DNA from: Coprinus comatus
Lineage: Eukaryota; Basidiomycota; Agaricomycetes; Agaricales; Agaricaceae
Direction of reading: 5' to 3'
Assembly (NCBI GenBank): GCA_034638255.1
Contig: JAWPGT010000008.1
Coordinates: 434,001 to 498,000 of the forward strand
Length of the DNA stretch: 64,000 nucleotides
Every line of letters starts with the position of its first letter. Within the stretch, counting starts at the first letter, position 1. The notes below the pieces were generated by a model, which was not told where the DNA came from, did not search any database, and was given only the letters and a program-made list of their open reading frames with translations. A program made the translations under genes and the position numbers. Shown here piece by piece: positions 11,434-24,200 of the stretch.

Positions 11434-13422
11434 ATGAGCGTCGCGTTACCTGTAACCCCTCTCCTCAGCGCCGTAATCTTAGCTTTTTACTTTCCTGTGC
11501 GCCGAGTGCGAGTCAACATTGCGAGATTGGCACTTGTATCTTGGCTTCTGGGTTGTAATATTGCACAAGGGATTAATACTATTATATGGTTCTCCAACGA
11601 GGACCTTAAGGCCTTCCCTTGGTGCGACATTGGTAAGTACAAATTTCAAGCGATCAAAGACTATTTTAACAACACTTCAACAGTAACGAAACTTGTCCTT
11701 GCGACATATATCGCAATCCCTGGAGCATGTCTATGTATTTCTCGAAATCTTGAGATCATTTCTTCCAAGCGAGACCTTTCTGCGGTTCCGAAGCTTCTAA
11801 GAAACGACCGTATATTCGAAGCCACCTTTTGTTATTTGGTTCCTTTGTGTTACATGCCGTTCCGTACGTACTCTATCTCAATCTCAATCGCTTGAACGAG
11901 GAATTAAACGTAACCAAGATGTCATTGGACAGGACTATAGATTCGACATCCTCTTAAAGGTATCGGATGTGTTGCCTCTATCCATCCTTCTACTCCCGCC
12001 TCCCTGGCGGTATGGCTGCCGCCCATTACAATATGTCTTGTCTCGTTTGCCTACTCAGGTGAGCCTCTAGTTAGATCAAATAATGTCCGTCGATTCTGAA
12101 TATTTTACTCAGGACTCGCAATCCACAATTCCTTCCGCCTTACAGCGTCAAATTTTTCCGTCCATCTCGAATCTCGCTCTACTATGACACCTTCACTTTG
12201 GACCCGTACACTCACTATTTCGCTCGCTACAACCAGTGTTATTTTCCTCGTTATCATATTCTCTGTTTTTACTCTGCCAATGTCTGACTTCTGGGGATCG
12301 TGGGGACATGTTCATAAACACTTAGGAGAGGTTTTCGTTGTTACTGGAGGAAGCCAAGTTGGAGGAATCAAGGCAGCTTGGTGGGGTCTCCGAGTGGTTA
12401 CACTTGTCTACATCTTCCTTGTTATACTCCTTGGCGAGGAGACGCGCGATATTTGGAAATACCTCGGTAGCTTGAAGATTGAGAAGCCCAAGTTAAATCT
12501 TAAGCCTTTGGCTATCCTTCGGTAAGAATAATCCCTACTTATACCATTTTCATTTACTAAATTACTCCGGTTCAGTCGCAAAAAGGATAACTCTACTGTA
12601 ATTATGACTCGTCAAGCTCGACCTGTAACACTCGAGTTGCGGTCAGGTTGGGATGACGATTTGGATGTCAAGAAATCGGCGAAGAGCTCGAAAAGTTCGA
12701 AAGGTTCCAACAAGAGCGTCAAAACAAGTAGCCCATGTCCAAGCCCTAGCTCCAGTACTGCTGAAGAAGCATTCTTCAAATCAACGATGCCATATCTTGG
12801 GTCTTCATTCGGGTCGGATCCTATGGGATTCAACTGTCCTGTTCTTCCTTCTCCAGTTTACAAAACTCCCAGTAAGAACAAATCATATATCAATAGTGAT
12901 GTTATATATGAGACTCCTCGAAGCCCAGAAAGTTATCTCACAAGCCCAGCTTCACGTTCCCGACCTCTATTGCCCAAGTTGAAGGCACACCGCGCACAAA
13001 CGGAATCCCAGAGTAGTAATGTTATTAGTGCTGTACTCGAAGAACATTGGCCTCTACCTCCTCTTAGTTCTCAGTCACCAGTCTCATCCCATACCGCTAC
13101 ATACCCCGACGATGTTCCTAACTCTCCAACTCGTACAAGCTCTCCTCAATTATCGATCACAAGTTTGGAAGAAAGGCGACAGGCCTGCTCTTATTTCCCT
13201 TCTGCGTCACCACCTCAATATCCCACTCGACCTTTTCAACCAGGTCCTTCAATTCGTCCTCTCTCACCACCCCCAAGTACTACTACGCGATCAGGAAGGA
13301 GACAATTGTCTATGCAATCCAGTCTACGGAGTCTGCGAGGTAGCTGGAGTAAAGAAAAAGTTGCCGAACGAGGAAATGGAAATGATGTTATTCTTATGAC
13401 CGTTGTACAGGAGACTGTATAA
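11434..13422 (+). CDS. STE3-like pheromone receptor, divergent (R1)
   Basis: Seven-transmembrane class-D GPCR of the fungal STE3 family, at the plasma membrane. Start ATG at 11434. TM1-TM2 are VTPLLSAVILAFYFPV and IARLALVSWLLGCNIAQGIN, followed by the conserved NTIIW and PWCDI. Exon 2 gives TKLVLATYIAIPGACLCISR. The family motif before loop 2 appears as QDYRFDIL instead of QGHRFDI, followed by GCVASIHPSTPASLAVWLPP. Later helices are at about 12217-12270 and 12391-12441. A Ser/Pro-rich cytoplasmic tail of roughly 290 residues follows. Divergence from R2-R4 (missing WHxxxWN loop, different TM1) and the long tail suggest a non-mating STE3-like paralogue. Two extra bases (CT) at about 11951-11954 break the frame in the conserved FDILKGIGC stretch. 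Confidence 0.8.
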
Positions 13423-14625
13423 TTTTGACATTATATTTCGACTTCGATTTTCTCTCGCTTTATTGTTACCGAGCTAGTTCTCATTTTACTTTCTCGTATA
13501 TCATGTATTTTTGAATATTTCCAACTGTATCCACTATGATGAGTTTTATGTTTATGTACCCTTATCCTTGTAGTGTATCGGTGTTATACCATCTTTTAAT
13601 AAGTTAAGCTTTTGCACGCTGATAGTTTATGAATGCATTCTGTACCCAATCCACTTGAACGCAATTGAAAATTCGTATATCCTTGGTGTTAATGTAAGTG
13701 CTATGAGGCGCTATGCATCTGATGGTACTGCCAAGACATTCACACAGCTTCTCACCTTATTGTTACTTTACGCTTACATAATGCAGTCTATGACATTTTC
13801 ATCAAACGAGACAACAATAAAGACAATAAGCTGGTGGACTTGCGACGACATACAAATGGCTGGTGAGGTGTAGAACCACTCCTTTACCCTCTTTCCATCC
13901 TTCCATCTCGTCTCACAATACCGCGCTGCCGAGAACTTGTTTTCTCGACACTATGGAATCTATATGATGGAACCTAGTACATATTGCGAGTTGGGAAGCC
14001 TTGTAGTGGGCTGTAGTAAAGGTATAGTGGAGTGGGACAACGAACAATGAGTATGAGTATAAGGACTATCTTATCTGGTAAGTATCTTCACCTCAATAAA
14101 GTCAAAACAAGGTATCTGACATAGTACATACTAGGCAAATACTAGGGAACAAGTTTTGTACTCTCTTAGACGCCTTGTTCTAAGAGGGAATACGGCATTG
14201 GAATGGAGTGATATCCACGTGTACCATTTCATCCATCGAATATTCGGTCCTGAGAGACCTGGGTGTGGGCTTAGGGGATAGATATTTTTAGACGGAATCC
14301 TCAACAAAGTAACATCCATATATGGTAAGCTTCTTATATTCCCATTTGGATAGGAACAAGCCCATGTCCAACTGCAGCTAAGAATCGGTAACGGAATCAA
14401 GAGATAGAGGTTGAAAGGACAAGGGGGATTCCTAATTGCGTACTGAAAGGAAAAATCGGAGCACTCGCTCTTAAAACTGGATGTAGTATGGATTGAAGGA
14501 ATCCCTACCGCCTCCAGCTGATTTTATCCTCCTGTACTCCAACGAGTCTCTCCCTCCCTCGAGGATATCTGTTCGGGCATCCACTTTACAACTCCTACTA
14601 CCAGCTATCTCTCTGAGGATTCAAG
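13423..14625. other. Intergenic between R1 and R2
   Basis: No gene is supported here. A plus frame at 13655-13873 and a minus frame at 14131-14400 lack motifs and splice partners. A scan for Cys-aliphatic-aliphatic-X stops on both strands gave nothing. Confidence 0.5.
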
Positions 14626-16267
14626 ATGCCGTATCCTTCCAGCTACCCCAACTGGGTCTTTTCTCTTTTTTCTTTCACTGGTTTCCTTATGGTTTGCATC
14701 CCATTCCCCTGGCATTTCGAAGGTAAAAGCACTTTCACCATAATGTATTTGGACTCTTCTCATTTCCTATATTAGCCTGGAATACAGGAACTTGTCTCTA
14801 CATGGGTTGGATAGCAATTGCTTGCCTAAACCAATTCATCAACTCCATTGTTTGGTCTGGCAATGCAATTAATTGGGCGCCTGTGTGGTGTGATATCTGT
14901 AAGATTGCGAGCTTGTCATAAAATCCACCTTTGTTCATCTTTCTTACAGCTGCAAAAATAATTGTTGGTACTGCCGTTGCAGTTCCCGCAGCTTCGCTAT
15001 GCATCAACCGTCGTCTCTATCACATCGCTTCAGTGCGAGCGGTGACTATCACTAAAGCTGAAAAGCGCCGTGCTGTTATGGTTGACCTTGCTATTGGTCT
15101 TGGTCTCCCAGTTTTGGAAATGATTCTTCAATATATCCCCCAGGGACATCGTTTCAATATCTTCGAGGATGTTGGATGCTGGCCTTTCACTTACGACACC
15201 TGGGTTGCTTATCTCTTGGTATCCGTTCCTCCCATCGTCATCGGACTTGTCTCTGCTGTATACGGCGTTCTCAGCATTCGCGCTTTCAACGAAACTCGAA
15301 CACAATCAAAGAAGTTCTCTCAAGCTATTCCAATTTGACCACTGGCCGCTATTTCCGTCTAATGGCGCTTGCTGGTATCGAGATCCTCTTGACCATTCCT
15401 ATAGGCATCTATGCCATCTATCCTTAACGCTGGTGATGGTCAGATCAGTCCTTGGATCAGTTGGGAGGATACTCATAGCGGTTTCTCGAGAGTTGATCAA
15501 GTTCCTGCAATGATGTGGCGTTATGATATAGTCAGCGAATCTTCCTTGGAGTTGAGCAGATGGTTATGCGTTGTTTGCGCTTTCGTTTTCTTTGGATTCT
15601 TTGGCTTCGCTGATGAAGCCAGGAAACATTACCGTCTTGCCGTTTCCTCAGTATCCAAACGTCTTGGTACTACTACTGGAAGTTTTGGAAATTCAACTGG
15701 TCTCAACAGTTCATCCGAGTACGTTGATAGTTCTACTTCTCATTCGAAGTTCATGTTTACTGATCTCTTATTTTTTACAGTATGTCCAAAGGAGCTATTT
15801 CTTCCCAAGGTGCATTCAACCCTGGATATGGAACCGAAAAATTCCGCCGAAACTCGTTCGATTCATTCTCAGATGGTACTGGCAACTCACTCAAGGATTC
15901 TTTCGCTGGAGTTTTCAGTAGTAATCAAAGCAAAGAAAACTTTACGGTCGACCGACAGAAGAATTTTGATCAAGTTGGAAAGAAGAAATTTAATGAAGAA
16001 ATTTTCAAACCAACATTCCAATATGATAATCTTGAACTTCCCGATATCGGTGGTACTCTAGCCGATTATGCACCTGAACCAGAATCACCAGTTACATCAG
16101 GCTCTGAATCATCATCATCATCAGCGTCTTCCATCATCTCAATCCCTGAACCCGCCGCTACTCGTGATGAAATGGCTTCGATTCATCGGTCTTCCCGTAT
16201 CAGTTTCCCTGAAACCTCCAACGCCGCCGCCAAGGATCCTCATCGGAACTCCCATGATATGGTCTGA
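14626..16267 (+). CDS. STE3: STE3-type pheromone receptor (R2)
   Basis: Class-D GPCR sensing a farnesylated peptide pheromone. ATG at 14626 gives MPYPSSYPNWVFSLFSFTGF. The family landmarks follow in order: PFPWHFE^AWNTGTCLYM, ACLNQFINSIVW, INWAPVWCDI, VPAASLCINRRLY, LQYIPQGHRFNIFEDVGC, GRYFRLMALAGIEILLTIP, SPWISWEDTHSGFSRVDQVP, FFGFADEARKHY. A Ser-rich tail of about 190 residues ends ...HRNSHDMV at 16267. An intron at about 15718-15779 splits the tail. The frame changes twice without any possible intron: near 15301-15312 (RTQSK to EVLSSYSNLTTGRYF) and at about 15422 (one extra C in IYAIY-LNAG). Either the assembly has two 1-nt errors or this copy is inactive. It belongs to the same subgroup as R3/R4. 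Confidence 0.9.
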
Positions 16268-17208
16268 AACACCCCTTAACACTCCTCTTCCCTCACTACT
16301 TCCTTTTCCTTTATGAGACATCATCTACCTCAATACCCATCTTATGAAAACTTCATACACTACACTACTTTACACAGCACTCTCATTTTCATTTTGCACA
16401 ACCGCATTTAATCATCTTTCTTGGTTGATACCCTTTATTTTCATTGCCATTGATTCACGACAATTACATTTACTTCAGTCTTCATGACAGGACTGCTTTG
16501 TTTTTTTATTTTATGTTTAGTCTCCCAGATCTTGACACCCACTGTAGCCATAGTATCCTTAGCCTCATAGTTGCGTTTGAAATAGTTCGCGCATTGTTCT
16601 TGTGTTTTATTACCTATTGTATTCATTAGAATTATCGAGTGATTCTGCATTGAATAGAATCGATTCAACTACAAAATATTACCTCGCGAGATTCATCCGA
16701 GTTGTCAAATTTCGGTGAGCGGCACTCGGATGCCATGGGATATATGTTGATACGCGTAAATAACTCAGTAAGTAGATCAAACGGCGCACAAGAACTAGAG
16801 GGGGATATCTTAACACCTTTCGACAGGATATCTATCATAGATGGAATTTTAAATTTGAATTCAAAATTTTTTCTGCCTGCTGAAGCAGATGCGCTTATGC
16901 AGATAAAGCTTCTGGTGGTGTGTTAGCAGCCAAACAAGAGCAAAGCGGGAGTTCTGCATATCAAACCATAAATCTTCACATGGACGCCGAAGACGGAACG
17001 GAACAAGGTTACTTATCTCTCTAATATGCGGATTTGATTGCTTACCAGTTCAAGTGAAAAAAAATAGAATATTCCGTGCAAATTTCGTTCAAACACTTTA
17101 ACATTGGTTAGATCGATACTAACGAGAACACTGGACGAAAATTGCCTAGTATGACATAGACACGACATTAATGTTGTACATGATATCATACACCCAACCC
17201 CGAGCCTA
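16268..17208. other. Intergenic, convergent 3' ends of R2 and MRD1
   Basis: No supported gene. An open frame of 74 codons at 16702-16926 (plus) ends in ...LLVVC, with Cys as the last residue, so it is not a CaaX box, and it has no homology I recognise. Confidence 0.5.
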
Positions 17209-20023
17209 TCACTCCGCGAGAGCCTCCACGTCCTCATCGCCTGTTTTTCCGAGATCCAACTTTCTTTTCCTGCCCGGCATAGCTTTTCCACCTCCATAAC
17301 CAACACCGGCTTTTTGTCGTAATAGATCCAAATCCTGCTCTGCTTCCTCTGCCCATTGGAGTACCAGATGTCTCCCGAGTAAATGTGTATGACGAAGTGC
17401 ATTGAAGGCGTTCTCTGCCTCTTGGCGAGAAACGAATTCGAGGAAAGCGAAGCCACGCGTCCGTGAGTCGAACTTCTTAGGCAAGCGAACAGATTTGAGG
17501 TGACCGTGGGCACTATAAAAGCCAATAAGAAATCATAACGCGTAAACGGTAATAATGATAACATACCCAAAGAGATCCCGAATATCCTTCTTCGTTGCTT
17601 CAAAGGGGACATTCTTAACTATCATTTTCGTTGTTCGGCTCTTTGAATCAACGCCATCCTTGTCCGTGCCAACCTCGTCTGCGCCACGACCTGCAAACTT
17701 AACATGAAGGGCATGCCCATCGAGAACGAAACCTTGTATACTCTTAAGAGCTGATTTGGCACTTTCCACGTCTTTAAATCCAATAAAACCATAACCCATA
17801 CTTAGACGAGGTCCATTTGGGTTCTTGGGATCCGGTTTGGTTTGTATCCGGGCGAAAGCAAAAGCAGGTAGATGGCGGAAGACTTGAGTCAAGCGCTCCT
17901 GCGTTGTGACGAATGATAGATTCTTCACATAGAGCGAAGTACCGCCAGTTACGGACACTTCTCCGTCATCGGCAGTCTGGATGTCTTGCTCTGGTATTTT
18001 CACCACATGCAGTGGTGTTGTTACAGAGGTTGATGTAGAAGCTGGGACTTGAGGTACCTCAGAGAACATACCCAGAGGACCCTTCTCAAGATAGACGATA
18101 GAGTTACCAAGGCGTCGGTAGGCAACAGCACGGAAGGCTTTTGATGTATCGTCGGGACTTTCGAACTCGACAACAGCCATTGTCCCAGCGGGTGGTACAA
18201 TAACCCTTGTCAGTTGTCCATGAGGTTCGAAAAGTTCGCGAACCTGTTCCGATGTAGTGCCATAAGGTATATTTTTGACAAGGATAGTCGTGTTTGAACG
18301 AGCTTTCGTGCTAAACGAGGACAAAAGGACGCCCTGGGATTCTAAATATGCTTTCGTCTCTTGAATAATGTGGGTTTCAGCGAGCGCGAGCTTCACGGCG
18401 GGGTTGTCTCCGTTTTCGGGATTTAGGATTTGCGATTTATCGATATTCATGCGGTCAGCTATGGATGATGCAACAGCGTCACTCTAAAACATACACATTA
18501 GTCACGAAGGCTGTCCAGACAGGAAATGACCCACGTTCATATATAACATAGCCCAGTTGAACGCCTGCCCAGCGTGTGCTTTTCGCTTGGCTTGCTTTTC
18601 CTCCTTAACGGTTTTTGAGCGACCTTCGGCTTCTTGAACTTCGAGAGGTTTTGTTCTATCTTGAGCCGGCAATATATGCAACAAACGCCCTTGGAACGAT
18701 TTCTTGTCAAGAGCTTGATATGCAAAAAGAGCGTCTCTTCCATGAACAAAGGATACGTATGCAAGACCTTTCGGTTGTTTTGTAATGTTGTCCGAAAGGA
18801 GGTGCACCTGAGAATTAATAATGAGTTTATATGATCATTATAAAACGAGAATGAGCATAGTCAGATAGTTTTCTACTATCGGATTCCAGAGGATCAACAT
18901 TCCCGAAGGTCTGATGTCCCTATACATGTGTCATCGTCTAGGCCCAGCAAGGGTCTCTGCTTTGAAAGTATAATCTCACCTAGAGATATAATCAGTATCG
19001 TTGTGATAGTAAAGGCAAAAAAGCAAGAATCAGAATTTTTCTACTATCGGATTCCAGAGGATCAACATGCCCGAAGGTCTGATGTCCCTATATATATGTT
19101 CATCCTAAAGACGCCAGTTGCTGGCCAAACGAGGTGAAATTAAATGCTCACCTGTGATAATTCACCATAAGTTAAAAAAAGTTCTGTCAAATCTTCTTCA
19201 GTACAGCTGAACGCCAGATTCCGCAAGAATAAACGACGCGTCTGTAAGATCGTTTCTGCAGTAGGGTCTTGTGAAGTACCAGGTTTATCTTCTGTCGACT
19301 AGATTGGCTTCAGTTATCCCTCTAAAAATTGTAAAGGTAATACGGACTTTGGTTGGACTGGTTGGAGTTGGAACGTTGTCATCATCGTCCTGTTCAAAAA
19401 CCTTCCCTACTTGATCTACATTTTTCGACATTCGTTGCTTCATCCACTCCAAATCTGAAAGCGTCGAGTTTGTCGAAGGAGCTTTTTCAGCAGGAGTGAT
19501 TGGTTGTATGGGTTGTTCAACCATTCTTTCGTTGGCCCATGAAGGCCCCTTCTTTGACCGAGACTGCATAACTTCAATAAACTCTTCTTCCTGGCTGAGT
19601 TTACTTTTCTTGTGCTTCTCAACAACGGTGGGGGTTGGGTTCGGTGTGACATTCATTTCAGAGGGAGAAGGACCTGTCCGTGGACGCTTATTGGGCCTAG
19701 GAGCAGGGGCATCTTGAGCACCCTAGACAACGAATAGGTTAGCATGTAAACGCATCTAGCCAGGTAGAGATGCATACATCCACTACATTGACACTAATTC
19801 GTGTTGCTTCAATGAATGTCTTGTCGAACCATTTTTGTGCTGCTGCTGCTTCAGCGTCTGTTTTGTAGCCCACAAAGCCGAAGCGTCTTGAGGTCCCGTC
19901 TTGCTTGAAGGCGACTTTAACATCGGTGATTGTTCCAAGCGGGCAGCCTTTTTGTTCAAAGTGTTGCCTTAGACGTTCCTGAGAGACATAAACCGGCAAA
20001 TTCTTGACAATTAGCCGGGACAT
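17209..20023 (-). CDS. MRD1: MRD1, multiple RRM protein for pre-rRNA processing
   Basis: Nucleolar protein of the small-subunit processome, needed for cleavage of the pre-rRNA towards 18S rRNA. The start codon at 20023-20021 gives MSRLIVKNLPVYVSQERLRQ, the conserved RRM1 start of MRD1/RBM19. RRMs in order are: RRM1 (RFGFVGYKTDAEA), RRM2 (RLFLRNLAFSCTEEDLTELF ... GLAYVSFVHGRDA), RRM3 (TTILVKNIPYGTTSEQVREL), RRM4 (LYVKNLSFVTTQERLTQVF ... GYGFIGFKD) and RRM5 (MIVKNVPFEATKKDIRDLFG ... RGFAFLEFVSRQEAENAF). This matches the five to six RRMs of the family. The end is ...KTGDEDVEALAE with stop at 17211-17209. No frame breaks were seen. The intron splitting RRM2 (18808-19151) is 344 nt, far longer than the others, and holds a direct repeat. 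Transcribed divergently from prefoldin 3. Confidence 0.95.
18869..19104. repeat. Direct repeat inside an MRD1 intron
   Basis: Two copies of about 67 bp, 18869-18935 and 19037-19104, are near-identical in their first 55 or so bases (from TTTTCTACTATCGGATTCCA to GATGTCCCTATA, one mismatch) and are separated by about 100 bp. Both lie in the 344-nt intron at 18808-19151. Confidence 0.9.
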
Positions 20024-20214
20024 GGCTACAACTATGAGATGCGGTGAGCTGCATGATGCTTTGATGCTTAAGGAGGATGATGGACACCAACCGTGAAGAG
20101 CTTGAGACAGAAAGAAAAGGAAAATAAGCGACGGCCTAGCACAACTCCGCTCGGCTATCGCCGAGGCCCAGTGACGGCTGGTGAGATCATCAGCCAACGT
20201 CCCTAAGCTTCAAT
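20024..20214. promoter_or_regulatory. Bidirectional promoter MRD1 / prefoldin 3
   Basis: Only 191 bp separate the divergent start codons of MRD1 (minus) and PFD3 (plus), so both promoters and 5' UTRs must sit here. No clear TATA box is visible. A CAxTCAxxAAxxAT-type element cannot be assigned. Confidence 0.6.
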
Positions 20215-21080
20215 ATGGCCTCCCAGTTTATCTTTTCGGAAGAGAAAAACCCTCGTGGTATTCCGAAGGCACCATTCATTGTATGTACCAGGATATATGC
20301 GTAGTAGACTGCGGACTCATGTTAACTAGAATAATCTGGAAACATTTCTGGGACCCAATGCTGATGTTGAGCAACACCTGAAGGGATTTCAAGATGCACT
20401 CGCGTACGCCGTTCCGTGTTGAACCGCGAGGTACCATGGTTGACGCTGAATGAAAGTGTAGAAAGTACCGGTATATGGATGGCTCCTTGACTCAGCGGCG
20501 CGCGAGCTTAGAGGACAAAATACCAGACATCAGAAAAACATTAGACATGGTCGAGTATCTGAGGGAACGACGGGTGAGTTACTTGGTCTTGGAAGTGATT
20601 CTCTACCTAACCCTTTATCAGGACGGAAAGGAAAAATCCTCTGGAGATGAAGATGAGGACGATCTGGACGAGGAGGATAACGATACTAAACCTCTGACCA
20701 CAACATTTGAACTCAATGATACGCTCTTTGCAGAAGCTCAGCTCGAAGAAACAGATACTGTGTATCTATGGCTGGGAGTATGTCCCCACCCAATCTTCCA
20801 GTCTGTCTGACCCTAATCATTACATACCCAGGCGAATGTTATGTTGTCCTACAAGATTCCCGAAGCGGTCGCCTTGCTGCAATCGAAACTAGATGCCGCA
20901 GAACTTTCGCTCAAAAATACGATTGAAGATCTTGAATTCCTACGAGAGCAAATCACAGTCATGGAAGTCAACACTGCGCGTGTATACAACTGGGATGTGA
21001 AGCGCAGAAGAGACAAGAGGGAGCTCGAGGCTCAGCATGGCAGCAAAAGCGTCAGCGTCAACGTCAACGAGTTGGATTAG
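20215..21080 (+). CDS. PAC10: Prefoldin subunit 3 (VBP1/PAC10)
   Basis: Alpha-type subunit of the cytosolic prefoldin hexamer, which hands unfolded actin and tubulin to the CCT chaperonin. ATG at 20215 gives MASQFIFSEEKNPRGIPKAP. After an intron comes the conserved FL...ADVEQHLKGFQDAL, then KYRYMDGSLTQRR, IPDIRKTLDMVEYLRERR, an acidic insert (SSGDEDEDDLDEEDNDTKPL), FELNDTLFAEAQLEETDTVY, LWLGANVMLSYKIPEAVALL and a C-terminal coiled coil ending VSVNVNELD. The N- and C-terminal coils flanking a beta segment are the alpha-prefoldin layout. Four introns of 40-120 nt. About 195 residues, the usual length. Confidence 0.93.
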
Positions 21081-21230
21081 ATGTATTTAATTGCTTATCT
21101 GAATTATATGCGTGTGACTCAGGTGTGACCTGTGTGTGACTCATCTCCAGTCATCACATGACCGCGGCCCTTTAAGTGACCACGCGTAAATACAGTAGAT
21201 TGGCCACTTATTCCCAAGCTACCTCTTCCA

Positions 21231-24200
21231 ATGAGAATATCATGCTCTCAACACCAATCCCCTGTAGACCTACTTGCGTCCGACTTATGGCCTGAATTCA
21301 AGAAAGAAAATGACTTCCTTGTCGCCAAACATCTGAAGGACCTCTTTGTCCAAATATCTGAACGGACTTCCCCCATCGAGCCAAGCACGGCCAAAGGGAA
21401 AAAAAGGATGGCGACATCCCCTATCCGCCAAGATCCAAAAAGAATAAAACTATCATCATCAATCGAAGGCTGTGGGCGCAGCGGGACCGTTATTGGACCT
21501 ATTCTCCCATCTCTTCCGTTAACAAGTCCTGTTGGAGGGGAGAAGGTACCCGTGTGGCGTCATGTATTTGAGATGCGGTTTAGTGATGTAGGACGATGTG
21601 GCTCAAATAATCCTGTGACTTCAGAGCTCATGTCCAGCATCGACTTCGACTCTTTCAATGAACCAACTACTATTGATATTGGACATTGTCGCATACAAGA
21701 TTTCCACCAGAATTTGACCGCCTCTTGGGTGACATACCCATGTTTAGCCGTTTACAACAATTGGCTACTCTTGCCTCAACCTGACAATGAACATGATCAT
21801 GTGGCTATTCTTCGTAGCTGCCACGAACTTGAAGACACGCGTAAACTCGACATTCAAGCAAATATGAAGATGGTAATACTTCCGGAAGGACATTATAGTC
21901 CTGAAGACGGAGGAATACCATTCGAAATACAAATCGAAGTGCTAGTTTCGTTTCGCCTCCCTGCTCTCTTCGATCCTATGGCAAAGAGAACAACTAAAAA
22001 GCGACTTGCCTTTGTAGAAGAACGTCTCTGTCATCTCTATCAATATCTCTATGGACAGTCTTCCTATCTAAACCATTTCTCCCCTGTCAACGATATCGAC
22101 ATTCCTTTCTTTTACTCCATTCTTACTGCTCCTTCCGCTGCTTCATCTCGAATGGCAGATGAGGCCATGCAACCTGGTGCACTTCAATCCACTCTTCTTC
22201 CATTCCAGCGGCGCAGCGTTACATGGTTACTTCAACGAGAAGGAAAAGAGGTCACACCTCAGGGTGAAATCGTCCCTACTACCAATAACATGGAACAATC
22301 GTTTTGGGATGAAATACAAGAAGGGAAACCATAGGTTCTTCTACAATCGAGTCACCCATACTTTGTCTACAACTAAACCATCCACCGATGTCGTTCTTGG
22401 TGGTATTCTTGCTGAAGAACCAGGGTTAGGTAAAACATTAGAAACCATTGCTCTCATTCTTCTTAACCCGGCACCACCGACTCGTAATCCGTCTGTCACC
22501 CAATGGGACCCAGTGGCTAGACTCAATGTGAAGGAAGTAAAGGTAAGAGTTCACAATATATCGTCAATCATTTACCCTTTCCTCACATCTTCCGTTAGAC
22601 TACACTTATTGTAACTCCAATACCCCTAGCAGGTCAATGGGTAGACGAAATCAAAGCTCATGCTCCTTCTCTGAAAGTCCTTGTATATGAAGGCTGGGCA
22701 AAGTTACCAGTACCTATCATAAATACATCCGAAGAACAAACTAGAGTCAAAGAACTTCGAGCACAAATGCAAGGGCTGCTAAGAGGAAGAACCCAGGAAG
22801 TGTCAATAACAACTCGCAAGACGATTGGAATCAAGTTGGCTATTTAGACTGGCCTGCATATGTTCAACAATTCGATATCGTTATAACCAATTATGCGGTT
22901 TTACGTACGGATTTGAATATAGCCAAAGCAACGAAGGAAAGACCGAGACGTGAAGATGTAACTTATTTGAATGTGGAAAGACCAAGAAGTCCTTTGGTTA
23001 TGGTAGAATGGTTACGTGTGGTCATGGATGAAGTTCAAATGGTTGGTGGTGGAAAGGCAGAGTACGTTTTTTTCCCTTTGTGGTTTTCGAAACTGGCTTA
23101 TGACGTACTTGCGTTTATTAGGGATATGGTAGCGCTTATACCTAGACTTGCATCTTTTGCTGTTTCCGGAACGCCTGCACGTTCACAAGTAGCTGATTTG
23201 ATTCATGTTTTGAAGTGAGTGTATTTACTTTTGTCCTCGGTGTGAATTGGTGCTTACGCGCCCTTTTGATTGGTAGGTTCTTGCGTGTTGATAGCCTTGT
23301 TGAATCTTCACGTATGTGGAACCAACTCATTCAACCTAGTAACGCAAAAGAGTTCGCAGAACTCTTCCGGAAATATACTATTCGGTATTTTAATTTCCTT
23401 TCTTTCATGAATTTATGACCGATGTCGAATTAGAACTGTGAAAGCTCAAGTCAAAGATGAATTGACTATTCCTCATCAAACACGATATATGGTGGGCATT
23501 GAACTTGGACCTATTGAAAGACACGTAAGTCTGGTTTCTTCATTTTAATCTCTACTACATAATGAGCACAATACTCACTCATAATTATTTCTAAACATCT
23601 CCAGGTTTATAATCAAGCTTTAGAACAAGTACTCAATCAACTTGGTTTAGATGCTCGTGGTGTCGCAGCTTCAACAGGTTGGGAATTAGATGCATCACTT
23701 TTGAGAGCATCTTTACGTCGTTTGAGAGCCATTTGTACTCATCCACAGGTACTGTATATTTGATTGTTTGGTTCTCTTGGGAACCATACCAACCATTTTG
23801 ACGTTAATTCTATTTAACAATGCGTAGGTCGGACAACTTCAAAGACAAGGAGATAAATTGATTAAACCTGGCGCTCTTAAAACTATGGATGCCGTTCTTG
23901 AAGATATGAAAGATAAGAATTGGAGAGGTGTTATGGATGAAATTAGAACCAAAGTAAGTCTTCAATTAATTCCAATTCCCGATGGAGACCTACATATATA
24001 TCTACGAACTGCTTTATTCCTGTTGTAGCTTCAAGGTCTTGGAACGTTAGCTCAATTCCAACAACAAACCCATGTTCCTAATCGGTATCAACAATCTTTA
24101 GAAACTCTTCTCGTGGCAGAGAAAGAGGCTGATAGATGGATTGATGAATTACAAGCTACCATTCTAGAGTTCAATGCAAAAGTGAATAAGTTGAAAGAAG

